Notes under the pieces: generated by a model
What the model was told of the DNA's origin: nothing
Database searches by the model: none
Seen by the model: the letters and a program-made list of their open reading frames with translations, nothing else
Made by a program: the position numbers and the translations under genes
Source of the DNA: Geothrix sp.
GTDB lineage: Bacteria > Acidobacteriota > Holophagae > Holophagales > Holophagaceae
Length of the DNA stretch: 64,000 nt
NCBI GenBank assembly: GCA_019449415.1
Contig: JAGRPP010000011.1
Location: 1 to 64,000 of the forward strand
Direction: 5' to 3'
Shown: positions 42,771-51,012 of the stretch, one piece after another
How positions within the stretch are numbered: the stretch's first letter is position 1
Layout: each line of letters begins with the position of its first letter

Positions 42771-43880
42771 ATGATGGATTTCGAGACCCTGGTGCGAGCC
42801 AAGAACGAGCTGGAACCCCGCGTCCAGCAGTTGGTCGCCCACCTTGATCCGGAGCGCAAGGCCCTGGAGCTGGAACAGATCGAGGAGCGCACCACGGCTC
42901 CGGGCTTCTGGGACGACCCCGACGCCGCCAAGCCCCTCCTCCAGAAGCGGGGCTCCATCACCAACGACATCGCCCTGGCGAAGCGCCTGTCCGGCGGAAT
43001 CGAGGACCTGGACACCGGGCTGGAGCTCGCCCGGGAAGACGCGGACATGCTGGCGGAAGTTGAGGCCGTCGAGGCGGACCTCCGCAAGGCGGTGGAGGAT
43101 GCCGAGCTGCGCATGATGCTCAGCGGTGACCTGGACAGCAACCACGCCATCGTGGCCATCGCGCCCGGGGCCGGCGGCACCGAGAGCCAGGACTGGGCCG
43201 CCATGCTGTTGCGGATGTACCTGCGCTTCTGCGAATCCAAGGGCTGGGCCACGGAGATGATCGACTACCAGGACGGGGAGGAGGCCGGCATCAAGGGCGC
43301 CACCTTTATCGTCGATGCGCCGTTTTCGTACGGCTACCTGCGGGCCGAGGCCGGCGTCCACCGCCTGGTGCGCATCAGCCCCTTCGATTCGGCCAAGCGC
43401 CGCCACACCAGCTTCGCGGCGGTGTATGTGAGCCCCGAGTTGGACGACACCATCAATGTGGACATCCCCGAGAAGGATCTGAAGATCGATGTCTTCCGCG
43501 CCAGCGGCGCCGGCGGCCAGCATCTGAACCGCACCGAATCCGCCGTGCGCTTCACCCACCTGCCCACGGGGATCGTGGTGAGCTGCCAGAACGAGCGCAG
43601 CCAGATCAAGAACCGCGCGACGGCCCTGAAGGTGCTGCAGGGCCGGCTGTACGAACTCGAGCAGCGGAAGTTCCTGGACAAGGTGGCCGCGGCCAGCGGC
43701 GACAAGGCCGATGTGGCCTGGGGCAGCCAGATCCGCAGCTATGTGCTCCAGCCCTATCAGATGGTGAAGGACCACCGCACCGGCGAGGAGACCAGCCAGA
43801 CCCAGAAGGTGCTGGACGGCGACATCGATGCCTTCATCCGTACCCAGCTGCTGGCGAAGTCGCTTAAGGCCGAAGGCTAG
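42771..43880 (+). CDS. prfB: Peptide chain release factor 2
   Basis: Recognises UGA/UAA stop codons and triggers hydrolysis through GGQ. 369 residues. Seen: SPF stop-codon motif in RISPFDSAKRRHTSF and the GAGGQHLNRTESAVR loop. The N-terminus is continuous through CACCTTGAT at codon region 25-28, which aligns with the E. coli frameshift site CTTTGAC but lacks the in-frame TGA, so the usual programmed +1 frameshift autoregulation is missing. ATG 42771 follows GGAG. Divergent from the hydrolase/bamD pair. Confidence 0.96.
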   Translation: MMDFETLVRAKNELEPRVQQLVAHLDPERKALELEQIEERTTAPGFWDDPDAAKPLLQKRGSITNDIALAKRLSGGIEDLDTGLELAREDADMLAEVEAVEADLRKAVEDAELRMMLSGDLDSNHAIVAIAPGAGGTESQDWAAMLLRMYLRFCESKGWATEMIDYQDGEEAGIKGATFIVDAPFSYGYLRAEAGVHRLVRISPFDSAKRRHTSFAAVYVSPELDDTINVDIPEKDLKIDVFRASGAGGQHLNRTESAVRFTHLPTGIVVSCQNERSQIKNRATALKVLQGRLYELEQRKFLDKVAAASGDKADVAWGSQIRSYVLQPYQMVKDHRTGEETSQTQKVLDGDIDAFIRTQLLAKSLKAEG

Positions 43881-43884
43881 GCAG

Positions 43885-43943
43885 GTCGCGGAAGAGAACT
43901 TACTTCTTCTGTGTTTTCCGCGTGATTTCGCGTCGTTCGCGAC
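43885..43943. repeat. Intergenic inverted repeat after prfB
   Basis: GTCGCG (43885-43890) and CGCGAC (43938-43943) bracket GAAGA...TCTTC and a T/C-rich middle with TTCTGTGTTTTCCGCGTG. It is five bases past the prfB stop and before the convergent gene. Its composition resembles the repeats in the arginine operon gaps; it may also act as a terminator. Confidence 0.65.
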
Positions 43944-43950
43944 CCGCTTG

Positions 43951-44451
43951 TTATTCGCCCTTGGCGATCCGGGCCTGCTCGTCCTTCGGCAACCGGAAGA
44001 CCCAGCGGCCGGTGACGCGGTCCCAGAGGTCGAAGCAGCAGAGCCAGTTCAGGAGGCCGGCGATCATCACATAGGTGGCGCCGTATTCCTGGGTGAGGGT
44101 GCGCACGGGCTCGGTGCCCGCGCCGCCGAAGGCCCACGCGAAGGCCCCGTAGATGGGGCCGATGCCCCCTGTGGCGAAGGCGCCGAGGGTGGGCAGCCAG
44201 GCCCCGGCCACGGGCACGAAGACGCCGCCCTTCACGCCATCCACGGCCCCGTACTGCATCTGGAGGGCGCCCAGCACGCAGAAGAGCAGCCAGACCCCGA
44301 AGAAGGTCTTGGCCCGGCCCTTCTCCCCGATCATCCAGTAGCCGGCCCCCGGCACCAGCCACTGCATCAGCAGTGGCTTCCAGGCAGCCTTCAGGGCCTT
44401 CTGCTTGCGGAGGGGCATGGGCAGTCGCAGGGCGGGCTTTTCGTCGGTCAT
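43951..44451 (-). CDS. Small membrane protein, unknown (DUF6677-like)
   Basis: 166 residues with three to four hydrophobic segments (about 28-45, 48-66, 80-110, 128-145) after a basic N-terminus. MQWLVPGAGYWMIGEKGRAK and GPIYGAFAWAFGG are the most recognisable stretches; I associate them, with limited confidence, with DUF6677 membrane proteins. Function unknown. It is convergent with prfB and divergent from the kinase gene. Confidence 0.65.
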   Translation of the reverse strand: MTDEKPALRLPMPLRKQKALKAAWKPLLMQWLVPGAGYWMIGEKGRAKTFFGVWLLFCVLGALQMQYGAVDGVKGGVFVPVAGAWLPTLGAFATGGIGPIYGAFAWAFGGAGTEPVRTLTQEYGATYVMIAGLLNWLCCFDLWDRVTGRWVFRLPKDEQARIAKGE

Positions 44452-44539
44452 GGCCCCAGATTACCCCAGAATCGGGCGGCCTCCCGCCACCTGGAGGCTC
44501 ACCTCCCGGGCACCTTCCGCCCTAGGATGGTGATTGACC

Positions 44540-46141
44540 ATGCCGCGACTCCGTCCCATTCTCCCGCTCAGGGCCAGGATCACGCTCCTGGTCACCCTGA
44601 TCCTGGGTCTGGCCCTCGTCGTCACCGCCGTCATGGTGGATTGGCGCATGGCCCGCCAGACCCGGGAGACCCTGGGCGACAAGGTCATCCTGCTGTCCCG
44701 GATCACGGCCGAGGCCGAGGTGGTGCGCGATGGCCTGGTGGGCCTCCGTCCCCCGGACGAGGTGCAGGCCTACGCCGAGCGCATCCGGACCGAAGCCGGC
44801 GTGGACTATGTCGTGGTCATCGACATGAACGGCCTGCGGCTCTCGCACCCCAACCGCGCCCTCCTCGGTGCCCGGTTCGCCGGGGGGGATGATGCGGGTG
44901 TCTACCTGGGGCGTTCCTACCTGTCCGTTGCCAAGGGCACGCTGGGCATCTCCCTGCGGGCCTTCACCCCCGTGTGGAAGGGGGACCGGCAGGTGGGGGC
45001 CGTGGCCGTGGGCATCCTCCAGTCGGGGGTGGACCGCACGGTCGTGAGCGTGCGGAAGCGCATCGTCCTGGGGGGGGTCATCGGCTTCGCGGCGGGGATC
45101 CTGGGCGCCATGTATCTCGCGGGCCGGATCAAGAAGATCCTCCTGGGGATGGAGCCCCAGGAGATTTCGACCCTGCTCCAGCAGCGCAGTGCCATGCTGC
45201 ATTCGGTGCGGGAGGGCATCATCGGGGTGAACCGGGATCTGGTGGTCACCATCGTCAACGAGGAGGCGCTGCGCCTCTTCGCGCTGGCGGGAAGCCACTG
45301 CGAACTGGTGGGCCATCCGGTGGAGGAGGTCCTCCCCAGCTCGAGGCTCCGCACCGTGATCGAAACGGGGCAGGCGGAGTACGACCAGGAGGGCGACATC
45401 CTGGGACTGAAGATCCTGACGAATCGGGTCCCGGTGGTGGTCGAGGGGCGCATCACCGGGGCCCTGGCCACTTTCCGCGACATCACGGAGATGAACCGGC
45501 TGGCGGAGCAGCTGACGGGGGTCCGCTTCTATGCCGACGCCCTCCGGGCCCAGACCCACGAATTCATGAACAAGCTGCATGTGATCCTCGGCCTGGTGCG
45601 GCTGGAGGAGTACGAGCGGCTCAAGACCTTCATCACCGGGGTGGCCGGCCGACTGGATGACGAGGTGGGCTTCGTGGTCCAGCGGATCAAGGACCCTGTC
45701 GTCGCGGGCTTCCTGCTCGCCCGCTTCTCGTCGACGCGGGAGCAGAACATTCTCATGACCTTGGATCAGGACGCCTCACTGCCCCCCTGCCCGGATGATT
45801 CGGTCTCCCATGACCTCGTCACGGTCCTCGGCAACCTGCTGGAGAACGCGGTCGAGGCCATCGGAGAAGGGCCCCGCCGGGAGATCCAGGTTTCCCTCCG
45901 GCCCGAGGGCACCCAGCTGCACCTGTCCGTCCAGGACAGCGGCCCCGGCCTGCCCGAGGAGGTCCTGGCCCGGGCCTTCACGCTGGGGTTCTCCACCAAG
46001 GGCGAGAACCGCGGCTTCGGGCTGTGGCAGGCCGCCCGGACCATCGAGGCCCGGGGTGGCCGGCTGGTGGGCCGGAACCGGGAGAAGGGGGGCGCGGTCT
46101 TCACCGCCTCGCTGAACCTGTTTCCGGGGGAGGAACCATGA
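44540..46141 (+). CDS. CitA/DcuS-family sensor histidine kinase
   Basis: Membrane sensor kinase, 533 residues from ATG 44540. Segments: TM1 about 13-35, a periplasmic sCache/PAS-like sensor (about 36-170), TM2 about 173-193, a cytoplasmic PAS (about 205-315), a dimerisation helix with the phosphoacceptor His in RAQTHEFMNKLHVILGLV, and an HATPase domain with NLLENAVEAI, DSGPGLP and GFSTKGENRGFGLW. The layout is that of DcuS/CitA, which sense C4-dicarboxylates or citrate. It overlaps the regulator gene by ATGA and is upstream of a dicarboxylate symporter, fitting such a ligand. Confidence 0.92.
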   Translation: MPRLRPILPLRARITLLVTLILGLALVVTAVMVDWRMARQTRETLGDKVILLSRITAEAEVVRDGLVGLRPPDEVQAYAERIRTEAGVDYVVVIDMNGLRLSHPNRALLGARFAGGDDAGVYLGRSYLSVAKGTLGISLRAFTPVWKGDRQVGAVAVGILQSGVDRTVVSVRKRIVLGGVIGFAAGILGAMYLAGRIKKILLGMEPQEISTLLQQRSAMLHSVREGIIGVNRDLVVTIVNEEALRLFALAGSHCELVGHPVEEVLPSSRLRTVIETGQAEYDQEGDILGLKILTNRVPVVVEGRITGALATFRDITEMNRLAEQLTGVRFYADALRAQTHEFMNKLHVILGLVRLEEYERLKTFITGVAGRLDDEVGFVVQRIKDPVVAGFLLARFSSTREQNILMTLDQDASLPPCPDDSVSHDLVTVLGNLLENAVEAIGEGPRREIQVSLRPEGTQLHLSVQDSGPGLPEEVLARAFTLGFSTKGENRGFGLWQAARTIEARGGRLVGRNREKGGAVFTASLNLFPGEEP

Positions 46142-46854
46142 TCCGGGTGCTGCTGGTCGAAGACGATCCCATGGTGGCGGAGCTGAACCGGATGTACCTG
46201 AGCCGGATGGGCGGCTTCGAGATCGTGGCGTCCGTGCGCAGCGCCCCCGAGGCGCTGGCGCTGCTCCAGGAGCGGCCGGTGGACCTGCTGCTGCTGGACA
46301 TCTTCATGCCCGGGCAGAGCGGCATCGACCTCATGCGCGAAATCCGGAGGCAGGCCCTGGATGCGGATGTGATCTTCGTGACCGCCGCCCGGGACACGGC
46401 GACCATCGACCGGGCCCTGAAGCTGGGCGCGGTGGACTACCTCATCAAGCCCTTCGAGTTCGAGCGTCTCAAGCAGGCGCTCGAACACTACCGCGAGACC
46501 CGGCACATGATTCGGCGCGGGGAGAGCCTCGACCAGAGCGCGCTGGACCGGCGCCTGGGCCGACGGCCCCTGGAGGACCGGAAGGCGGAGGGGCTTCCCA
46601 AGGGGCTCGACCGGAACACCCTGGACAAGGTGCTGAAGGCGATCGGCGCGTGGCCGGAGCAGTCCCCCTGGTTCACCGCCGAGGAGATCGGCCAGCAGGT
46701 GGGCATCTCCAGGGTTTCCGTGCGGAAGTACTTCGAATTCCTCGGCACGCTGAAAGTGCTGCGCATGGAACCCGGGTATGGCACCGGCGGGCGCCCGGTC
46801 CACCGCTTCCTGCTTCAGAAGGCCTACCTGCGGGAGGCCCAGCGGTTCTTGTGA
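46138..46854 (+). CDS. DcuR/CitB-type response regulator
   Basis: 238 residues from ATG 46138. Receiver domain: acidic pocket EDD (8-10), phosphoacceptor Asp54 in LLLLDIFMPG, Thr82 and Lys104 (DYLIKPFEF). A linker (about 120-165) leads to a helix-turn-helix (WFTAEEIGQQVGISRVSVRKY) of the CitB/DcuR type. Overlaps the kinase gene (ATGA) and is 249 bases before the symporter. It probably activates that gene. Confidence 0.92.
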   Translation: MIRVLLVEDDPMVAELNRMYLSRMGGFEIVASVRSAPEALALLQERPVDLLLLDIFMPGQSGIDLMREIRRQALDADVIFVTAARDTATIDRALKLGAVDYLIKPFEFERLKQALEHYRETRHMIRRGESLDQSALDRRLGRRPLEDRKAEGLPKGLDRNTLDKVLKAIGAWPEQSPWFTAEEIGQQVGISRVSVRKYFEFLGTLKVLRMEPGYGTGGRPVHRFLLQKAYLREAQRFL

Positions 46855-46884
46855 GCCGCCTTCCAGGCTTCGCTTTCAAAAGTT

Positions 46885-46946
46885 CCAATTCCCGGAATCA
46901 ACTTCCAGAACGGCCGTGCCGCGTCCGGGCCATTCAGAATTGGGAA
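46885..46946. promoter_or_regulatory. Inverted-repeat candidate response-regulator site
   Basis: CCAATTC (46885-46891) and GAATTGG (46937-46943) are complementary and about 45 bases apart; the flanks extend the match imperfectly (TTCCAATTC versus TTCCCAATTC). They lie in the 249-base gap before the symporter. Binding by the adjacent regulator is inference. Confidence 0.35.
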
Positions 46947-47103
46947 ACCTACCCGTCGGTCATGTGAGCAGTGCGCCTGCTCGGCAATCGGGGCCCTCCC
47001 CGGTTTTCGCCTCGACCTCCGGCATCTTTCCCACCGCGTTTCCATCCGGCTCCATCGGGGCCGCCTATCACCCATGCCTGGATCTTCTGAAAGGACCATC
47101 CAC

Positions 47104-48411
47104 ATGTTCAAGCGAGCTGCCTCAAAACTGTACAACTGGGTCGCGCTCATGATCGTTCTCGGCGCGCTGCTGGGGCACTTCTACCCCAGCGTGGCCGTGA
47201 AAATGCAGCCCCTGGCCGACGGCTTCATCGCCCTCATCAAGATGCTCATCCCGCCGGTGATCCTCTGCAGCGTGGTGCTGGGCATCGCGGGCTCCGGCAG
47301 CATCAAGAAGGCCGGGCGCGTGGGCGGGAAAGCCATCCTGTACTTCGAGATCGTCAGCACGCTGGCGCTGGTGATCGGCCTCGTCATGGCCAATGTGTTC
47401 GGGCCCGGACGGAGCTTCCACGCCGACCCCTCCAAGCTCGATCCCAAGCTGGTGGCCGGCTATGTCGCCCAGGCGCAGCACCTGACCATCTCGGATCACC
47501 TCCTGAAGATGATCCCCAAGACGATGTTCAGCGCGTTCACCGATGGCGACATCCTCCAGGTGCTGCTGATCTCCGTGCTGCTCGGGTTCTCCGTCGCGGC
47601 CCTCAGCGAGAAGCACAAGGCGCCCCTCATCGGCTTCCTGGAGAATGTCAGCAAGATGTTCTTCGGCGTCATGCACCAGATCCTCTACCTCGCTCCCATC
47701 GGCGCCGGTGCCGCCATCGCCTACACCATCGGCAAGTTCGGCCTGAAGTCGCTGATCCCCATGGCGCAGCTCATCTTCCTCTTCTACGCGACCTGCGCCG
47801 TCTTCATCTTCCTCGTGCTGGGGCTCATCGCCCGGCTGGCGGGCTTCAACATCTTCAAGGTGGTGGGCTACATCAAGGACGAGCTCCTGCTGGTCATGGC
47901 CACCAGCTCTTCCGAGTCCGCGCTGATCCCCCTGATGGAGAAGATGGAGAAGCTGGGCCTCTCCAAGTCCATCGTCGGGCTGGTGATTCCCACCGGCTAC
48001 TCGTTCAACTTGGACGGCACGAACATCTACATGACCCTGGCGTCGCTGTTCATCGCCCAGGCGCTGGGCATCGAGCTCACGCTGGGTCAGCAGATGGGCA
48101 TTCTCGTGGTGGCGATGATCACCAGCAAGGGGGCCGCTGGCGTCACCGGCTCCGGGTTCATCACCCTGGCCGCCACCCTGGCGGTGGTCCCCGGCATCCC
48201 CGTGGCCGGCATGGCCCTCATCCTCGGCATCGACAAGTTCATGTCCGAGGCCCGCGCCATCACCAACCACATCGGCAACTGCATTGCCGCCGTCGTGATG
48301 GCCAGCTGGGAGAAGGAACTGGACTGGGACACCTTCCACGCCACCCTGGGACGGTCCAAGGTCGCGGCTCCCGTAGCTGAAGTGCCGGTCCTTGCGAGCG
48401 AAGTGGAGTGA
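47104..48411 (+). CDS. Dicarboxylate/amino-acid:cation symporter (DctA/GltP family)
   Basis: 435 residues from ATG 47104, eight bases after AAAGGA; an in-frame ATG at 47074 lacks a ribosome site. DAACS family hallmarks: [14 protein letters not shown], the serine-rich re-entrant loop [36 protein letters not shown], and [14 protein letters not shown]. The family imports C4-dicarboxylates or glutamate/aspartate with H+ or Na+; the neighbouring CitA/DcuS-like kinase argues for dicarboxylates. Its last 46 codons have a near-identical copy at 50366-50506. It is followed by a terminator. Confidence 0.92.
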   Translation: MFKRAASKLYNWVALMIVLGALLGHFYPSVAVKMQPLADGFIALIKMLIPPVILCSVVLGIAGSGSIKKAGRVGGKAILYFEIVSTLALVIGLVMANVFGPGRSFHADPSKLDPKLVAGYVAQAQHLTISDHLLKMIPKTMFSAFTDGDILQVLLISVLLGFSVAALSEKHKAPLIGFLENVSKMFFGVMHQILYLAPIGAGAAIAYTIGKFGLKSLIPMAQLIFLFYATCAVFIFLVLGLIARLAGFNIFKVVGYIKDELLLVMATSSSESALIPLMEKMEKLGLSKSIVGLVIPTGYSFNLDGTNIYMTLASLFIAQALGIELTLGQQMGILVVAMITSKGAAGVTGSGFITLAATLAVVPGIPVAGMALILGIDKFMSEARAITNHIGNCIAAVVMASWEKELDWDTFHATLGRSKVAAPVAEVPVLASEVE

Positions 48412-48430
48412 CACCTGCGGGTGGAATCGG

Positions 48431-48454
48431 AAACGGGGGCTCAGGCCCCCGTTT
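48431..48454. terminator. Terminator between symporter and sigma-factor genes
   Basis: AAACGGGGGC/GCCCCCGTTT with loop TCAG, followed by a T and preceded by As on the other strand; lies between the two convergent genes. Confidence 0.85.
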
Positions 48455-48466
48455 TGATTGAGGCCC

Positions 48467-49471
48467 TCACCCCTCGGTGGTCCGCCAGGAAATCGCGGTG
48501 AGTTTCTGGGGCGCAAGGACGGACCGGATCCAGGCGATGCGGCCCTGGTCGTCCACGTCGATCAGCATGACCCAGCGCGGCGCGCGCGGGCCGGCCTCGG
48601 GGACGTCCCATTCCCCGAGCTGGGCGGGCAGGCCGTTGACCTCGCGAAGGGCCAGCCGCATGGGAGGGCCCTGCTGGGCGATGTTGAGGAAGAACCGGGC
48701 GATGGCGGAGGGCCCCAGGATGGGGATCCCCGCGGAGGCGTAGACTCCGCCGCCATCGCCGCAGGCCGTGGCCTGTGGGGTGAACAGGGCTTCCAGGGCG
48801 GGCAGGTTCTGGGCGGCCAGGGCCTCCTGGAACCGCCGCAGCGCCCGCTCGGTGAGTTCCCGCTTCCGGGCGGCCGGGTAGCTCGGCCGTTTGAGGGCCT
48901 TGCGCGCCCGGTGCAGGGTCACCTTCACGTTGGATTCGGACAGGCCCAGCACCCGGGCCGTTTCCTCCACCGAATGATCAAAGACCTCGCGCAGCAGGAA
49001 CACCGCCCGCTGCTGGGGGCTGAGGTCTTCCAGCGCCACGAGGAAGGCGTAGGAGCCGGCCTCCAGCAGGTCGAAGCGCTCCTGCGGGGCCTCGACCGCT
49101 GGGTCCGCAGCTTCCCACTCGACCGGCCCCGGCAGCCAGACCCCGGGGTAGGCCCGTGATCTCCTGCGCCGCAGCAGGTCCTTGGACAAATTGACCGCGA
49201 TGGTCACCAGCCAGGGGCGGAGGGTGGAGGCCTGGTCCGCCGGGGGGCGCTGGATGGCGCGCAGGAACGTCTCCTGCACGACGTCATCGGCATCCGCGGG
49301 CGACCCCGTCATGCGATAGCTGACCCCCCAGAGCAGCTTCCGGTGATGCTCGAACGCGTGGGCGAGGGTGGCTGGATCCACGGATTCCTCGGCGGGCAAG
49401 GGAAGGGGCCGGAGCGGCAGGCGCCGGTCCTCCCCCATTGGCAGGCTCCGGTGTCGCGAGCTGGTTGGCAT
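48467..49471 (-). CDS. ECF41-type RNA polymerase sigma factor (SigJ-like)
   Basis: 334 residues from ATG 49471. Region 2 (LAHAFEHHRKLLWGVSYRMT...DADDVVQETFLRA) and region 4 (LSPQQRAVFLLREVF...SESNVKVTLHRARKAL) are complete, followed by a SnoaL-like C-terminal extension (about 195-325). ECF41 marks: WLPGP after region 2, GDGGGVY and NGLPA in the extension, which regulates the factor without an anti-sigma. The next gene upstream is the partner carboxymuconolactone-decarboxylase gene, as is usual for this group. The signal it senses is unknown. Confidence 0.9.
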   Translation of the reverse strand: MPTSSRHRSLPMGEDRRLPLRPLPLPAEESVDPATLAHAFEHHRKLLWGVSYRMTGSPADADDVVQETFLRAIQRPPADQASTLRPWLVTIAVNLSKDLLRRRRSRAYPGVWLPGPVEWEAADPAVEAPQERFDLLEAGSYAFLVALEDLSPQQRAVFLLREVFDHSVEETARVLGLSESNVKVTLHRARKALKRPSYPAARKRELTERALRRFQEALAAQNLPALEALFTPQATACGDGGGVYASAGIPILGPSAIARFFLNIAQQGPPMRLALREVNGLPAQLGEWDVPEAGPRAPRWVMLIDVDDQGRIAWIRSVLAPQKLTAISWRTTEG

Positions 49472-49544
49472 GATGATCCCCTTCACGTCCCTTTGAAACC
49501 GTGAACCCACCTGGACCCAGGGGGGACATGCCCTCGGTGCAACG

Positions 49545-49576
49545 GCCCCCTCCTGGCGGCGAGTCCAGGAGGGGGC
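49545..49576. terminator. Hairpin after the decarboxylase-like gene
   Basis: GCCCCCTCCTGG (49545-49556) and CCAGGAGGGGGC (49565-49576) pair perfectly over 12 bp, loop of eight. It lies in the 130-base gap between the decarboxylase-like gene and the sigma gene, so the sigma gene may be expressed mostly from its own promoter. Confidence 0.6.
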
Positions 49577-49601
49577 TTCAGGAAAACCGAAAGCCGTGGG
49601 C

Positions 49602-50081
49602 CTAGGTGCCAGACACCAGGGCAGCCACGCTGTGGGCGACATAGGTCCCGGTCGGCGTCTGGAAGCCGATGTTCAGCCGGTTCCAGCCGTTGATGGCGAC
49701 GATGGCCAGGGTGAGGTCGACGAGCTGGGCCTCGCTGAAGTGGGCCCGAACCCGCTCGAATACCTCGTCGGGTACCCCGCCCTCGGGGAGGCGCGTGAGG
49801 GCTTCGCCCCAGGCCAGGGCGGCCTTTTCCCGGTCGGTGTACATGGGTGCCTCCCGCCAGGCGCTCAGGAGGTAGAGCCGCTGCTCGGTCTCCTCCGCGG
49901 CCCTGAGTTCCTTGGTGTGCATGTCGAGGCAGAACGCGCAGCCGTTGATCTGGGAGACCCGCAGCTTGACGAGTTCGACCAGCGAGGGTTCCAGCCCCGC
50001 CTTGTGCCCATGCATTTCCAGACCCAGCATCGCCCTGAGGGCGCCCGGCGAGGCCTTGGCGTAGTCCAATCGAGGTTGCAT
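49602..50081 (-). CDS. Carboxymuconolactone-decarboxylase/AhpD-like protein
   Basis: 159 residues from ATG 50081, with AAGGAG just upstream. CMD fold with the redox CxxC in NGCAFCLDMHTKEL (AhpD-like, cysteine pair plus His). Helices before and after (LVELVKLRVSQI; LVDLTLAIVAINGWNRLNIGF) fit. In ECF41 clusters such a gene is the usual target of the sigma factor and is thought to act in peroxide or radical handling; here that is inference. A matching promoter is seen upstream. Confidence 0.9.
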   Translation of the reverse strand: MQPRLDYAKASPGALRAMLGLEMHGHKAGLEPSLVELVKLRVSQINGCAFCLDMHTKELRAAEETEQRLYLLSAWREAPMYTDREKAALAWGEALTRLPEGGVPDEVFERVRAHFSEAQLVDLTLAIVAINGWNRLNIGFQTPTGTYVAHSVAALVSGT

Positions 50082-50187
50082 GGTAGCTCCTTGGTGGTGG
50101 CATCCGCGGCGCGACGTGCGGTGGATGCGGGTGGTTGATCGGGCACACCCCGGATCGGAACCCGGCTGGGACGGCCCTGCACCCCAT

Positions 50188-50216
50188 GACACGCATCGAG
50201 GTGCGGAAGGGTTACA
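50188..50216 (-). promoter_or_regulatory. ECF41-type promoter before the decarboxylase-like gene
   Basis: On the minus strand TGTAACC (50216-50210) and CGTGTC (50193-50188) are separated by exactly 16 bases. ECF41 promoters are known to carry TGTCAC-type -35 and CGTC-type -10 elements about this far apart. The start codon follows about 105 bases later. Confidence 0.5.
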
Positions 50217-50282
50217 GGGAACCTGATTGGATCCCGTCCGTTCGCCGGCCACCCGGGTCCACCGGAGCTCCGCGACGGTAGA

Positions 50283-50365
50283 ATGGCCGCCTTGAACCCA
50301 TACCATCCCTCCCTCCATGAGCTTGTGGCGGTGCTGGAACGCACGCCCGCCAGCCTGCCGGCGCT
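50283..50365 (+). pseudogene. 5' remnant of a gene, possibly DinB-family
   Basis: ATG 50283 opens a frame reading MAALNPYHPSLHELVAVLER and then TPASLPAL, which resembles the first helix of DinB/YfiT-type proteins. Homology ends abruptly at 50365 where the sequence switches to the 3' end of a symporter gene in another frame. No rest of this gene is present. Confidence 0.35.
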
Positions 50366-50506
50366 ATCGGCAACTGCATCGCCGCCGTGGTCATGGCCAG
50401 CTGGGAGAAGGAACTGGACTGGGACACCTTCCACGCCACCCTGGGACGGTCCAAGGTCGCGGCTCCCGTAGCTGAAGTGCCGGCCCTCGCGAGTGAAGTG
50501 GAATAG
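50366..50506 (+). pseudogene. 3' remnant of a second DctA/GltP-type symporter gene
   Basis: 141 bases, colinear with 48271-48411 through the stop codon. Within 46 codons there are seven substitutions, six of them synonymous (one Val-to-Ala), and the stop is TAG rather than TGA. This pattern says the copy was once part of a working paralogue. The 5' nine tenths are missing and the frame is broken at the junction with 50283-50365. Confidence 0.85.
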
Positions 50507-50524
50507 CGGCCGATCCAACTGACG

Positions 50525-50560
50525 CGCAAAGGGCGGGGGCTGCGGCCCCCGCCCTTTGCG
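50525..50560. terminator. Hairpin after the symporter remnant
   Basis: CGCAAAGGGCGGGGGC (50525-50540) pairs perfectly with GCCCCCGCCCTTTGCG (50545-50560), loop TGCG. It is probably the old terminator of the lost paralogue. Confidence 0.75.
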
Positions 50561-50622
50561 TTGGTGCAGTTCTCAGGGTGAGGACCCGAGGTGGAGCTTG
50601 CGACGGGAGGCTTTCGGGCAAA

Positions 50623-50650
50623 GCAAAGGGGGCCATGCGGCCCCCTTTGC
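50623..50650. terminator. Hairpin upstream of rpsR end
   Basis: GCAAAGGGGGCC/GGCCCCCTTTGC, 12-bp stem, loop ATGC, about 95 bases past the rpsR stop. On the minus strand it is followed by TTTGC. It probably ends the rpsF-rpsR transcript. Between it and rpsR lies a small AACTTCC/GGAAGTT hairpin but no gene. Confidence 0.6.
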
Positions 50651-50745
50651 GCAAGGCTACCAGCGCTTGCGAACTAGCCCCAAACTTCCTGCGGAAGTTC
50701 GGGATAAGGCGCTGTAACGACCGAGCGAGCTCGGCCTAACAGTGC

Positions 50746-51012
50746 CTAATCCGTGGCGAAGGGCAGCAGCGCGATGTTGCGGGCGCGCTTGATGGCTTCC
50801 ACGAGGGCGCGCTGGTGGACGGCACACACGCCGCTGGTGCGGCGGGGCAGCACCTTGCCGCGCTCGGGGGTGAAGGCCTGGAGGGTCTTCACATCCTTGT
50901 AGTCGATCATGAGGGACTTCTCGACGCAGAACTTGCAGAACTTGGCGCGTCGGCCCCCAAAGGCCTTCTTCTTCTTGGGCTTGCCCTTCTTGGCGTCGCT
51001 GCGGCGCTTCAT
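50746..51012 (-). CDS. rpsR: 30S ribosomal protein S18
   Basis: 88 residues with the S18 core CKFC...[23 protein letters not shown]. The N-terminus is Lys-rich. Overlaps rpsF by four bases (51009-51012). The usual ssb gene between S6 and S18 is absent. Confidence 0.97.
   Translation of the reverse strand: MKRRSDAKKGKPKKKKAFGGRRAKFCKFCVEKSLMIDYKDVKTLQAFTPERGKVLPRRTSGVCAVHQRALVEAIKRARNIALLPFATD

Noticed and set aside
42684-43775. Long minus-strand frame over prfB continuing into the hydrolase
   Set aside because: It is the antisense of prfB; hydrolase homology begins at ATG 42683.
48412-50282. Composite transposon carrying the ECF41 genes
   Set aside because: No transposase, terminal inverted repeats or exact target duplication is visible; the matching symporter ends differ at nine bases and look like old paralogues.
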